Source: Neelides folsomi
Taxonomy: Eukaryota; Arthropoda; Collembola; Neelipleona; Neelidae
Length of the DNA stretch: 64,000 bases
Direction: 5' to 3'
Assembly (NCBI GenBank): GCA_034687125.1
Contig: JAQGBZ010000008.1
Span: 248,001-312,000 of the forward strand
Made by a program: the position numbers and the translations under genes
Shown: positions 1-13,150 of the stretch, one piece after another
Numbering within the stretch: position 1 is the stretch's first letter
How the letters are laid out: each line of letters starts with the position of its first letter
The notes under the pieces: model-generated
Told to the model about the DNA's origin: nothing
Database searches by the model: none
The model's input: the letters and a program-made list of their open reading frames with translations, nothing else

Positions 1-394
1 GTACCATTCGCTAATTTCGCAACTTCCAATGTTTTACGAGGACACAAAGGACATAAACAGCTCCAATTTAGAAATTTACATGGGTGATTCTTAATTACAC
101 GGATCTAAATAAAGGTGTTGACGGAGGAAGGGAGTGTGAATTAAGATAGGATAAAACACACGGTTTAATTAATTTACCGTCGTTAATTAAATGTGCTCGA
201 CTCTCCGTGGTTTTGAAAAGAAACCCCAGACTGAATTCTGCTTGGCCTACAAACAGAATTGAAAATTTTGGAGAAAATTTAACATATAACTTGAAAGTGA
301 TGCTGCTGGTGAAATCTGGCTTTAGAACTCATTATATAATTTCCCTGCATTTCCTCTCGCAATTTACAAATATTAATGTTCGTTTTTATTTCAG

Positions 395-477
395 GACTTT
401 TCTCCTCACGTGTTCCAGCTGTTTTCTCGGATTAATTATCTGCCCCAGTTTTCCAACATTGTTCCCGTGTTTTTAAG
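395..477 (+). CDS. Possible internal exon between good splice signals
   Basis: A strong acceptor (GTTTTTATTTCAG, AG at 393-394) and a consensus donor (TTTTTAAG|GTGGGT, GT at 478-479) enclose 83 bases. Read from the first base this gives DFSPHVFQLFSRINYLPQ, then FSNIVPVFL, without a stop; a frame shifted by one is also open across the exon. The exon would be entered in phase 0 and left in phase 2. There is no match I can name, and no flanking exon is visible because the window begins 394 bases upstream. Confidence 0.18.
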
Positions 478-1874
478 GTGGGTTCAAGGCATTTTTATTC
501 CTATTAAATGGAAGATTAAAAACGATTCATTTTACTCCGGCATTTGCAGAGGAAGTTTGAATGGGCTTAGGAGGATTTGCATTTATCATTCAAAAATGGT
601 TTTTTGGTAGATTCCCCCATGTTTCACTTTCTGCTTTCATCGTTTTCAAACATATCTCTTCATTGTCTAATGCATTTTGTGAATACACATTTTACTTCCA
701 ATGACTTCATGTGCAGTCGGCACAGTCGTAATCTATGGAACCAATTTCCGACTCCCCATTTATATTTAATAGTAGCATCAAATGGCTGAATTGCATTTTA
801 TATTATTATTTCACACTTGAGTAGTGAAACAGTCAGATTTTAAAATGAGTTTTTTTTTCAGTATGAATAAATGTATGCTATGTTCTCCACTGGAGTAAAA
901 AATCTTGTAGTATGTAAATTTTGAAGGGATATGAAAGCGAAAGACCTTTGAGTTTATTTGAATTCGCTTTCAAAAGGCATTTAATAATTCAGGCGGGACC
1001 AACTGACTCTCTTAATTCTTAATTTCCATATACAATATACCTTACTCACAGTCAGTAAGGGTAAAATAAGTAAAAAGAGCTGTGGGAATAAAAAGTGTTC
1101 GAATGCACTATAGACCGGTTCCTCTCTGATTCTCACACTCTGCTCATTACACATGTTTTCATTGTGAAGCTGGATAAAGTTATGAGGGAAATTGCCATTT
1201 TGTGCTATTCCCTTCGGCTTTAGATTACTAATGCAGGTTCGTTTTTATTATTTAAAAGCTCGTAAATTCTCTTTGTTTTAAACTAAATGTAAATGTAAGA
1301 ATTTTTTTCAAGGCACATTATCGCATAATTTATAGAAAATTCATTATTGCCGATTATGATAATACATACTATTTGTAATACTTCTTTAATCAAGCAAATC
1401 GTGAAGAGTCAGTGCTACCTAAATATACTAAATAGAACACTTGGGTTTTATAATTAGAAATGCATTATGAGATTTTTTTTGTTTTCAATACAATTCTTAA
1501 TGTTAGTACATGGTATTTATTACCTATTAAGTATACAGTATAGTATTAGTATAGCAAGCATCTGAAAGTCTGTATAAATTACTCGAGTCTGGATGTAAAG
1601 TCCAGAATCAAAAAATTATTTAAAGAAATTATAATCGGAGCTTAGATTTCACGGTTGGTCGGATGTAAGGCTGGATTGGTCTCTGGAGTGAGGAATTCGT
1701 TGTTCATTGTGGCCTTGTCTGCGGAGCCGTCTGTTCTTCTCAAGTCCGGATGAGTTGTGAGTAGTTAAGGAACGGTGAGAAATAACGCAGCGAGAGATCC
1801 TCCCTTGGGTTTCCTCTCATTGTTTCCTCCCTTTTACACCCAAATTCTCAACTTTGAATCTTCACAATACTTAC
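478..1874. other. Non-coding stretch, AT-rich centre
   Basis: No credible exon. From about 1240 to 1630 the sequence is strongly AT-rich. The only distinct structure is the small inverted repeat at 1040. Confidence 0.5.
1040..1060. repeat. 7-bp inverted repeat, 7-nt spacer
   Basis: CCTTACT (1040-1046) and AGTAAGG (1054-1060) around CACAGTC. Confidence 0.75.
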
Positions 1875-2126
1875 TTCTTCTGGTGGATTAAGTTGTCCGA
1901 TCAATTCTCTTCCCTCATCTCCCGCTCTCGTCGTAAGCCGAAATGTTAAAAGACTTTGAAACAGAGGTGGAGGATTACAATTTCTCCCATTAAACCTTCC
2001 TTCCACTCTTAGGAGCCACTGACTTATAAATTCAACTTCCTCTCGGCATTCCTCACAAAAGGATGAGATTAATAATAGAAAAGGTTTCTCGATGGCCCTC
2101 TCACTTTTTTCAAATCCTTCTGTCAT
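1875..2126 (-). CDS. Candidate first exon, start codon to strong donor
   Basis: On the minus strand an ATG at 2126 opens 84 codons that run directly into GAAGAA|GTAAGTATT, an almost ideal splice donor (intron from 1874 downward). The exon would end in phase 0. The frame itself continues only 8 codons past the donor before stopping. The product starts MTEGFEKSERAIEKPF, has a short hydrophobic patch (LLLISSF), a CEEC motif around residues 24-27, a stretch of basic and aromatic residues, and ends GRELIGQLNPPEE. I recognise no family. Alternatively coding could begin at an internal acceptor, where a pyrimidine-rich tract ends in TTTTGTGAG before GAATGCCGAG. Open frames of this length occur by chance here; the donor is what makes it worth listing. 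Confidence 0.18.
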
Positions 2127-5100
2127 TAAGTAAACACTTCGGCACTTCTTTCACTCCCCCGTTCCTAGAATTGTTAATAATGTAATTCGCGATGGAAATT
2201 GTAAGATGCTCCTTGAAAGATCCTCGCACACTTGTTCGCTTCCGATCTTCACTTCTGTCGTTATAAAGCAATGGGTCTGATGGCAAAGGCCCGAATGACT
2301 TGCAATAATATTTCATATGAGCTTTACTTATAAAAAATCTCCTATACATGTGTAAGGTGCAATGATCCTTGAAGATTCATTAGAATAGTCGGAAATATTG
2401 TGGAGTAGAATGAAATATTAGGCTGAGCATGTGTGTGGGTCTCCTATTTAGTATTTCTCCGTCTCATGTTTCGCTATTAAAATATTATATTGTCTCGAAG
2501 TGTTCTCTCATGAATCTTCCGGTCTGGCCGTCGACAAGGAATGGGTTGGCCACCTCAAGAGAAACCCTCAGGCTTTTTATTTATTTATGCTCTCTCGCTA
2601 CATACAGAGGGCCAAGTGTTCAAATGAACCCTTTGCTTACATTTTTTCTCTCTATTTGTCCAATATCTTCCGATTACCACTTCATCTATTGTTTCCTTTC
2701 CTCTGTTGACACAGGAGTCTTTATTGGTTTAGTTTCCAAATGCTCGTTACTTTGTTCAATTTACCAGGCGCCACGGTGTTTCGTCAGTCTCCCGTTTATT
2801 TGAAATCTCTTGTTTCAAATTAAAGGTCAAATATTACACTTTTACTCTCGTCGTTTATCTTGATGAGTTTTTTTTTCATCAATGGGCAGAACTGTTTTTT
2901 TCGCTAATTAATGCGAGGTTTGAATTGTCCGTTTGAATGAGCTCTGGAGCCCAACTGTCAAAACACTTCCTTGCCATTGGGGATTTCATAATTGTTTAAT
3001 TGGTAGATTGATTTAATCCATAACGATTAATTAGTGACCATAAGAGAAGAGTAAGTAGTTAATAATACAGTTGTAATAAATAGTTCAAACTGGCATCTGG
3101 CTTCTCTCACCATTTCCAGGCTTCGGGAATCGTCACATTTGAGTGAGCATATGGTCTCAACGCCCGTTTGAGGTTTCGGGCTCCTGAACGAGCATAAAAT
3201 ATGTAATGAGGAAAATAATAAGAGGAATGCAGAGAGCGTTGGGAGCGGAATGCTTAAGTCAAAGTTTCCGCCTCACCTCCAATGGAAATTTAATAGGGGA
3301 GTTAGTGAGTAGTGAGAAGGGGCGATTACAGTAGCATTAGATTTGAGATAGGGACCAGCGACATATTCTTCTGGAATCTCTTATTAAGCGACTGTTTCCA
3401 TTCTCCTCTCCTTCCCTTTTACGTCTAATGACAACACTCGGCTTTTATTTCAATTCTGTTTATGAATAGGAGGCGGGTCGGGAGAGATCTTAAGGAGATG
3501 TCTTGCAACAATTACCTCTTTGCGTGTTCTCCATTTCTGTAGGTCGTGAAATGTAAGGAGGCTTCGGATGGACTTTAATGCATATAGGAGGCTCGTAGTT
3601 GGGAGTAAATTGTATTTGAGAGTCAGGATAGTCTTGTTCCTCTGTCACTCCCACTGATTTGCTGGACTTGTGTCTCGTTAATATTAGATTTGTATTTCCA
3701 CCTTTTCCTCCTCTTTGGCTCTTCTTCCTGGCTTCCCCCCAGAATCCCACCATTAACTTCACCCCCATTATTCCCATGAAATATTATGAGACCTCCGCGA
3801 ATTACTCCATTTGGGGAAGCTACTCTCGGTTTGAACCAATTACCCGCCAGAGAGGTGAATTACGCATCTTCTCTCACGTGACCGGATTTGGAGCACAGCG
3901 AGCTTATGGTCCTCATAATTTAAACATAGGAAGAGGATGAGCCGTAATTCAGTAATGGAGGAAAATAGGGAAATTCCTCGTTTGTAATTTATCTTCTTCT
4001 CCCAACCTCCTGGTGAATAATATACATAATAGGGGATGATGAGGAGAGGAAGGAATTATGTTTCCTACATTATCAAAGTTGAATTCAAAGGTGAACCTCG
4101 GCCACTCTCCAACACGAGTGAGTGATGGGGAACATGAATGATGAGACAGTAATGGGAAATCTCAGATTAACTCTCTTCGACCCTGCGTTTCGGAAAGTGA
4201 GGATTTCGGGGTTTGTGATGTGCCATCAGCATAATGGCTCTTCATATTTCCCATATACTCTAATATGGATGTATGGACTCCCCTCTTTATGATATAAATC
4301 CTAAAGTAATTTGAATCTCGAGAGATATGAAAACCCGGGAGTGGAAACTTCATTCATTTCCTCATCATAATATACTTTCATTGTAAAGGGTCGGGCATAA
4401 TAAGGAATATGAGAACGGTTAGATTCATGTTAAAGAAGGAACGAGAGGCTTCATAATAATAGAGTGAGTAATAATGATTCTTAATTATGGGATAATGAAT
4501 GGAGGATGTCGTGGAGTGGGAGTCTTTGGTGGTTACGCTTCTCTGCTTCTCTTTAAACTACCATTATATAACCTACTCCACTCGAGTCCGTCAATTACAT
4601 TTTACACAATTGTTCCACCTCGGTTGGGGTCTCCACGAGAGGAAGTCATTTTTCGGTTTAAATTAAGACGTGTCACTTTTTCCATCCCTTGACAATCCCA
4701 TTGTGTCGAGTAGTGAGGTGTGAACTGAACAAGGGGTGATTCTTTCATTATTCCACATCTCAATCACCTTTACTCTGGTGACTCGCTAAGGAATTATTAT
4801 TATTTCATTATTAGGCTTCATTATCCCTGCAGTGACTCACCGATTAGAGGGAGTAATTAGCATCTTCATAAACCACTTATGAAGATTCTTTTCAAATCTC
4901 ATTGTGCCCGCAAGTCACATGCAAAAAGAATTGGACGGATGAATTGTAGAGCATATAGCAATGTATTACAAATAGATTACTAAACCCATGGTGGATGTAT
5001 GGGAGAAGTTTGAGGGAATGCATGGAAGGTTGAAGGGCTCTTCTTTGTCGAGATTTTTCTCCGTGCAGCTACGTTTTTTACGATAGAGATTGAGACGAGA

Positions 5101-8100
5101 CCTTGTCACGTCGTGGAGTGAAAAGAAATCCATCATTTTTTCTTCTCCGATTCGTTCCAACTCGTCTTTTTTCACTTCCACTCTGCCACTCCGACTCACT
5201 CGCAATCACAATTGATAAATGTTTAATAGAGAGAGTTTAGATATCATTCAGCTTTCCTATACATCCACTTTGCCCAACAATTGATTGTAACGTTCGTTTT
5301 ATACCCCGAGATTACGTTCTTTACATGGAGAACTGCATTCATAAATTGGATGTTTGAAAAATTCCTCCAATAAGCGAGAATGAAAAAGCTGTTATTTAAA
5401 ATTTAATTCAATATCAGAAATGAATGATTTTCTGAAAAATATATGAATCCTCAAGATAGCACATTTCAAATTTTAGTAGTAAAAAATCTCATATTATACA
5501 CACATTTATTATTAAAAATTTATACTTTAAAAATAATACAAATTGTATGTATTTTCTGTAAATTCTCTGCAGTTTATTTTAATTTATTTCTCAGCATATT
5601 TTATCCGTTTACGAATGTCATTCGTTCTTTTTTAGGTAATAAACTTGGATAGGAATAGCAAAAGGTCCAATTTCAAACTATGCCATATTTCTTAATAAAT
5701 ATCATGATTTATGTGTCATGCCGAATTTACAAAATGTGATTCATTGTCTTTCCCTTCTAACTATAAATTCGAGTTTCATGAAATCCATTAGTGAGTATCT
5801 TAATCTTGCGACGTTTCTCAAGAACCAAATGCAATCTCATATATCATGGGTATATGAATCATCATTTCACCTTTGAGAAAAGAGGTGAGAGGTAGGAAAT
5901 TAAATTGTTTCTAAATTCCTCTGGAGCATTATGAAATTATGATCCATTGGTCCCAAGTTGAATTCATAAATTGTGCAACGCGAGTCAAATGCACTCCTTG
6001 GTATTCAAATATTTATCTCGAAATGAGAATTGGAACCTGGACGGGAAAGAAAAGTCGAGTTGGGATGAGAAATGAGATTTTTTAATTTCATTCCCACACT
6101 CTTAACAATTTTTTCCCCCAATTAAGGTGACAAAGGGAAACGCGAAGTTATTCCACACCTTCCATTTTAAACAAGCTAAAACATCTTTTTATAAGCGCGA
6201 GACGACGGTGAATTTTAGGAATTTGGTCTTAAGCAGAAGATATTTAAATTCCACCTAGTGCAAAGATTTCCGAGGAATGTTTGCTCGTATACAATCTCAT
6301 GTAAGATGTAAATGAAACCAGAGAAGCATATGAGCTAGCCGAGATGAAGCTGAAGAGTTGAGCGCATCTCGGTGTCGAAAGCTTGTCCGAGACACTCTGG
6401 AGTGTGCGGACAATGGGGCAGTGAACCATCCATCATGTATTGTGACATTGGCTGACAGATTGCGAAGAACGAGGCGCGAAAGCATTTACACTCTCCATCG
6501 ACTTCTCACACCCACGGCTCCGTCCATGAGACATTCTCAAAGGAAGTAAAAACCCATTTAATAATTTATGATCCACATTTTTTTCCTTTGGGTTCTTCTT
6601 GAGGAGACCGTCTTTGAGCTTTCCTCGTGGCAGGAGAGCATTAAGTTAATCCCTGAAGCTTAGCCGGTCCTCCTGGGAACTTTCCTTTACTTGTTACACC
6701 GTATCAATCAGACTTTTGACCATTGGAGAGGTTCTTCACGGGTGGGTTCATCTTTTTCTCCTTAATCTCCCACAAATCTCTGGTCTGGAGTTCGGCCTTT
6801 GCTCCATGCCTCATTTGCCAACTGGACGAACACCCTGCATTCTTATATTTGCTCATCTCGAAGGACTCTGTTAGCAAGTGGTTTGTTGATATTTGCATAG
6901 GAAGACAGATGGTCATCGGCTCATTCGTGTTTAATATTCGCTTCACATGGCTCCCAACTTGTTAACAATTAACCAAGTACAATAAATAGCTACTGATGCT
7001 TTTATAATGGATTGTTTAATCTTTTATTGATTGACCTTCATTGTGCTTTTAATGTGAGGAGTGAAAGATGGAAAGAATACGTAGTAATGTAAGAGAAAGT
7101 GCATATAATGAAATTAGTGTGATATTGCATATTGCTGAATGTTGTTATGTTATACTTATGCTTAGTGGGAGAATTGGTAGAAAGGATGTTGGGACCTCTG
7201 CTTTCCATTGGGAGAACTCTAGAGTAGGAGACCAAGTGGCTTCAAGAGGGGAACAAAGGCAGCAGCAGCATCATCATTTCAAACTTATTTCTTCCTCCAT
7301 GCTCCAACCCTCCATACCGAGTCCAAACTCCCTTTCGTTTCTTTTCTACTCTCTGCTCCTATGTAAAATCAACATTATACCATAAACATACCTTAATAGA
7401 TTTTAGTTTTTTTTAAAATAAAAGATTATCATTAATATGTCTTCATTCTTTAATCAAGTAATCAGGTCTTAAAAGGATGAAAATTGTGCAATAATTTCCG
7501 CTCTAAAAGGGTAATGAAGTTGATTGAAATATTAAAATGAACAAAATTGAGTTTGGATTGCGAGATGAATAGCCTTAATTTTTAGAGAGCAAAGAATTAA
7601 AAAACATCTTTTTCTGCATAGTAAAATGAATTTTACTTATATTGGACTGAAAGACTCCTGGCTCATTTTCATTTAGGATGACTCAAGTGTTGTATTATCT
7701 TCCATTCATTCTCTTACTTGAATTCCCTACATCTCCCCACTCTCGTTCTAATTCAATCAGAGAGGCAATCAAAATTCTGTTGACTCATTTGAATGAACAT
7801 TCTCTCCAGACTCCCAACTTTCATTTCTAAAAAATTCCTCGACCAGAAATTTCTCGTGAAACTTCTTTGAAACCTTTGAAAGTCGCGTCTCAACTCGTGG
7901 CGAGCCTCACATGCACACCTTTATATAATGAACGTTTAAAATTCTAGTTTTACAAGGGGAACGGAGAATCCCTAAAAATTCCTTTTAGCAAAAAAGTTCA
8001 AGATTCTAAATTGAAATGTAAGGTGGAATCGCTTAGTTTGTGAAAACAGAAAGCAGATTCTTCTGATCTTTAATATTTCTTAAAGGGGGAGGGAAAGAAT

Positions 8101-11100
8101 CAATTTGAGTTGTTCTTCTCGAATGGAAAATGAAATTGAAAAATCCCATTACACTCCAATATTCGCATTGAAAAAGACATTAGAAAGATTCCTCACTCCC
8201 TTTTTCTTCAATTACATTACATATTCAGATTTCATTCATTTTTCCTCTTTTCAAAGTCATTTTCCGAAAGTAGAGAGGGGATGGAAATATGAGGAAGGGG
8301 GAATCAAAGGCGGAATAACTTTTAGTCAAAAGTGAAGTATCAAATTTTTGAAAGTTGAAAAGGCTCATTGATTTATTCGTAAAAGAAACTTTTCATCGAT
8401 TTCTATTATTAATTACATCATTTTACAAGCATATTTTGGGGTTTCAAATCTTAAAATAGTGATCCTTTGACACTTTCAGACATTTTAAACAAAAGTTTAC
8501 AAATTGAAGTTGTTTACAACTGGAGAATAGAAAAGGAAAACAGGAAGACATTTGGTTAGATTTTGACAGATTTGGCTGTGACAGGTTTGACACTTGAGGA
8601 CGTTATTGTTCTGTGGAAATGACAATAGTCCTTTTTCACTCTCCAATGCATTCAAATAAATGAAAATGTGCGTTCAGTATATGAACATCTTCCATTTCTC
8701 ATTCTAAAAGCGAGTTGAAGTGTTTTCGGATCGCTGCTGTGGGTCCATAAAATTATCTCAAGAGAATCTTCAAACTTCATAAAAAAGGAATATTCATCAA
8801 ACAAAGAACAAACATCAATAGGCATTTGTGCCCTCATGAGGGTCGTGAGTTAACGTTTCTTTAATCTTGCTTGAAACGAAGATTCAAAGTTTGGGTCGTA
8901 ATTGGGATTTAGAATTGCTTTTTCCAAATTGGATCATAAGTTGGTTGCATTTGTAGTGAAAGATGAGCACTGAAGTGGTTGGTGAGCATAAAGTAAATTT
9001 TCTCTCTTCCACCACTCAATTTACATGATAATTGAAACGGGGACCAAAGCCCGATGTAAATTGAATACTAATTCATACTCATATTCCAAGGGGATCCTCC
9101 GCGGTGCGGATCAATATTATTTGGACTAATAGAGCTTATTCCCTGGGAGAAGAACTAAAGAGAAGGTTTAATCTCTCGAGTGTGCAGAGAGAATCCACAT
9201 GTGAATTTCTCCCACTTCTCCTCAATTGCTCTCTGCTGATTTGACGAGTTAAATAAGGACCTGAGGCCCTTGTCCAAAATGCTCTACTTTCATTCCACGT
9301 ATAAAAAGTAAGTATTATGTTCAAAAGTTCCGAAGCCTTGAAGGCTCCTCCTCATCCCTTTCATCCGAAATGAACCCTTTGGGTTTACGAACCCCATTTC
9401 CACACCTTTCCCCTCACTCCTGAATCTGTTGCTCGTGCAGAGTTGATTGAGACCAAAGGAGAACTAGCCTCCATGTTCATTCTCTGTTTATTGGATCAAT
9501 TGAGCTTTGGTTAGATTGAGAGGGAGAGATTGAATGGAATCCTTTGTAATTTATAAATGATCCCTCAAAGGGGTGCGGATCTCGCTTGTGGCTTATAATT
9601 CTCCTGATAAGCCCTAAACTTTCTGCTTCGTTACAATCAAATGGAAGGCGGAATTTCTCTGTATAGACTTAATGGAATATTCCACATATGTATGCCCATT
9701 CCAATTTCAAATGCCCGATGCAGTATTCTTTAAAGCTATTTAAGGGCATAATTGGGGATGGATAAATTTTGGGAGTGAGGACGGCTAATTCCCAGATCAC
9801 ATTCAGAGTTGACAACAAGATGCATGGGCAGGTTTAACACGGAGTGAGGTAAGAGTAGTCATTTCGAAGTAAATTATTGAGTAATAGTAGTACTGTGGCG
9901 ATGGGCAAATGAGGGTGACGAAGCAAATTCAAAACCGAAGGTTGAGTAATGACATGCTCTTTACCCATTCCCCGCCTCCCCAGATGGGTTCCCATCATGA
10001 CCAGGCGGAGAGTGATAATTCCTAATGGGGCTGAGGTATGAGAAGTGAGAGACAGAAGTTGCTCCTCGTTTAATTTCACCTCCTCACCGTCACTGATCGT
10101 TCCTCGACCCGTCCACAAAATTGGCTCCGGCCCAACTTTAATGGCCTTTCCCTTCCAGCTACACTCAAAAGTGGCTTTTTATCTCTACGACTCACATTTT
10201 AATTTCGAATCATCCCTCATTTATTCATTGAAGGGATGCGGGCGCTGAAAGGGATTTTCTTTCAAATGTGAGGGAACTGGAGGACCGACCGTTGTGAATG
10301 AATTATCAGTCATCTCTACACGTGACTTGACAATTAATCTTCTCTTCACTCCTGCAACGGACAAATGAACAAATTGTGTTTTCGCCTAATTGTTGATTGT
10401 AATCATCTCTAAACCATAAAGTTTTAATTTAATTAATTTTCATTTTGGCCTTCAAATAAGAAGTATGAGGTTTTGGGGTTTGAAGTTATTAGTATTAAAT
10501 GAGGAGAGAAGTGTCAGATTTCTCTCACCTTCTTTACCCGTGCTAATGAGTGAAAAGGGCCGGAAATTGGTCTGTTGAAGTTAGAAATGTTGGAAATGTA
10601 TCTTGTGTTGAAGGGCCCTTGAAGGAATTTGAAGAGTACATGTTGGGAACTCATAAGGGCAATTCCCACATGGCGTCTCTAAACAACGGGATTGAGTGGT
10701 CAAAGAGAGGAATGGTTGAGAGGGTGAGATGCAGTGAGCATATGTTCCCCATGTCATCACTTTCAACAGTCATCAGGTGTGCCCGGGTTCGGTTTAAGTG
10801 GAGTGAAAAGGGAGCGCTTCATTAGGGTGAGATGTACAAAGGGAAATAGGGACCCGAGGAGCTTCAAGGGGGTTCAAGAGGTTTCAACTTAATTAGAGGA
10901 TATTGGGCTCAATGGCAGGGGAATAATGGTGGATTGAGTAGAGGATTGGAAATGGGAGCAGAGCCCTCGCCAGCCTCCTTTCATCCTATCCCCAAAATTA
11001 AGATTTCAAAAATTTGGAAAAATTCCATCAAAAGGACGGAAGAGGATGATGAAATGAATGGGGTCTCTGCGGGATACCTCACTCAGCGTTTAACTTTGTT

Positions 11101-12400
11101 TTGCCGGCCGTCTGTGAAGAAGACCTCGGACTAAAAATGGGAGATGAAAGGGAGGGAATTAGAAATGAGAATTAACTCATTGTTCCCCCCATTCAGGAGA
11201 GGAGGATTTGGGTAAATGTAGGTAAATAGAGACATGGTTGAGTTAGGGCAGGGGTTATATACTGTGAATCGTCTCACTACTCAAATTGTGGATGAAAAGC
11301 CGTATTTTATTCCCTAATATGATCCCCTCAGGTCCCTTTGTGTTTGCTTAAGTAGTGCTGACAGCTGGCCGGCAGGATTTCACTCTTCGGCCTTCCAATG
11401 CCCAATTCTCACCCCTTACTTCCCTCAGGAAACATACGAGCAGTAATAGAGACTTCACATTCCAAATCTCTTCGTTATACATCCAACGCACATATGGAAG
11501 TTTAAATGTTCTCCTTCACGTGGCGGAAGTTGGTTCTCCAATTCGCTCAAATGAGGGACTCGGGACCCTGTGGTTCTCCACGGTAAACATGTATCTCATT
11601 GTCTGAACGGCCGTGGTGGTGACGCCGTGTCCCCTTCATGCCTCATTCAACCATTTCAAATAAATTGAGGAAGATAGGGATTATTATAGAAATTATGGCG
11701 GCCGGAGTGTTGTTTCTCCTATATGTAGGATCCAATTGTAGACCCGAACGTATCTACTATAATTGTATGGTAAATTATTGAGGGGGGCTTTACGTGCCAC
11801 TCCATTACTTTAATTTCTTTCTCCATCTTTCTCTCACTATCTCTAGGACTTGGAGGCAAATTAAGAAATCAAAATGAGAAACTGCATATGTATGAGGTCA
11901 GAAGAGGCATGTGGGAAGGTTCGGCCTACTTCTATTCACTCTTTGAATTATGATTAGTAAAAAGGTTCGGGTCGCATTTATATTTTCGCTCTTCGCCCGC
12001 CTCTCGGCAGCGACGTATTCCTGGGGTCATTGTGGAGGAGGGAGATAATGTGATTTACGCCCATTACTATTACGGATTCATATGATATTCAATTAAGGGG
12101 AGAAATAAATCAGTTTGAGGACAGGGGAAGTCTGAAAGTGAAGCGAATGGGCCTCTGTTTGCCTTTCACCGTTTGTTCGCTCCTCCTGCTTCAACAGCCT
12201 TTGTCCTTTCCATAAAGTCCGGATTTGGCATTCGCCTCTCCCGGCCCACATTTGGGAAACAAAGATGGTCCTCCCCAACAGATCCGATTTTGTCCTCTGG
12301 ATCCGGGAGGATTAAAAGGAAAGTGAATTTGATCCTCAACCTCTCAATTTATTCACGGTCGAAGGGAAAATTCCACAAATACTCTTAAATTTCATTCTCT
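2127..12400. other. Non-coding stretch without supported genes
   Basis: Open frames are short, on both strands, and lack a convincing start-to-donor or acceptor-to-stop arrangement. The base pattern alternates between purine/pyrimidine-rich patches (GGAG, TCCTC runs) and AT-rich patches, the strongest at about 5390-5720. No transposon features or tandem arrays were seen. Confidence 0.5.
7260..7277. repeat. Adjacent (CAG)3(CAT)3
   Basis: Three CAG then three CAT units with no gap, a small compound trinucleotide repeat. Confidence 0.8.
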
Positions 12401-12438
12401 CAATATTATTAAAATCCAGGGTAGGAAATGAGTCCTGA

Positions 12439-12456
12439 CTCGAATTCTAATTCGAG
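12439..12456. repeat. 8-bp inverted repeat, 2-nt spacer
   Basis: CTCGAATT, CT, AATTCGAG, at the left edge of the AT-rich block at 12.5-13.1 kb. Confidence 0.85.
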
Positions 12457-12499
12457 TATTTCACTTCTCCCATTCAACGATCGTGTCACGCTTGTCAAC

Positions 12500-13150
12500 T
12501 CGACTAATCAGCTTAGTGTTGTAAATGAGAAAAATTTGATTTATTTGTTTAATTTAATTGAACGAATTATTATTGCGAGTTTGATCCTGATTCAAATATT
12601 CTCAATGACCTAATTAAATTATGACAAATATAAATTTGATGAGGCTGATCAAAATTAATTGCATTAATTTTATTCGTAGTGTTTGATTGACATTCAATAT
12701 AATTAATTGGGAAAGGATCATTATGCGATCTCATTACACTGTCATTCTTTTTTACAAAAGGAAACGCCTTATGTTCGAAATCATTAGTTTTTCCATTACT
12801 TTATATATTGACGTATCTATTTGTCCATAAAGGACCTTGCATTCTTCTGATTGATTAATGAATTATAAAGGAATTTACATAAAAAGCAAATGGTTGCAAT
12901 TCCCAATCCAATTTCATTGACATTCAGCCATAACAGTTATCTCGAAATGTTTGGAACTTGACATTTATTATTTAACGAATAGTTCCAAGTATCGCGATTC
13001 TCATAAAGATCGGTATCACGAAGCTTAATAGCGCTCAAATTCCTATCGTTGTTTCTTTATTACTTTACATATTTCGCCGTGACGATTCTTCGAATCTAGA
13101 GGTTGCATTGCGCAAATTATTATTTATGTCTTTTTAAATATCATTGGAAA
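12500..13150. promoter_or_regulatory. AT-rich block dense in homeodomain-type motifs
   Basis: Between about 12540 and 12740 many ATTA/TAAT cores occur, several as TTAATT or AATTAATT, together with ATGCATTAAT-like and TGATTGACA-like words. Such clusters suit homeodomain, POU and PBC/Meis factors and are typical of animal enhancers. However, an AT-rich sequence yields these cores by chance, so function is only suggested. Confidence 0.2.

Noticed and set aside
9097-9112. GATCCTCCGCGGTGCGGATC-like hairpin
   Set aside because: The arms are imperfect and the structure is no better than many chance hairpins.
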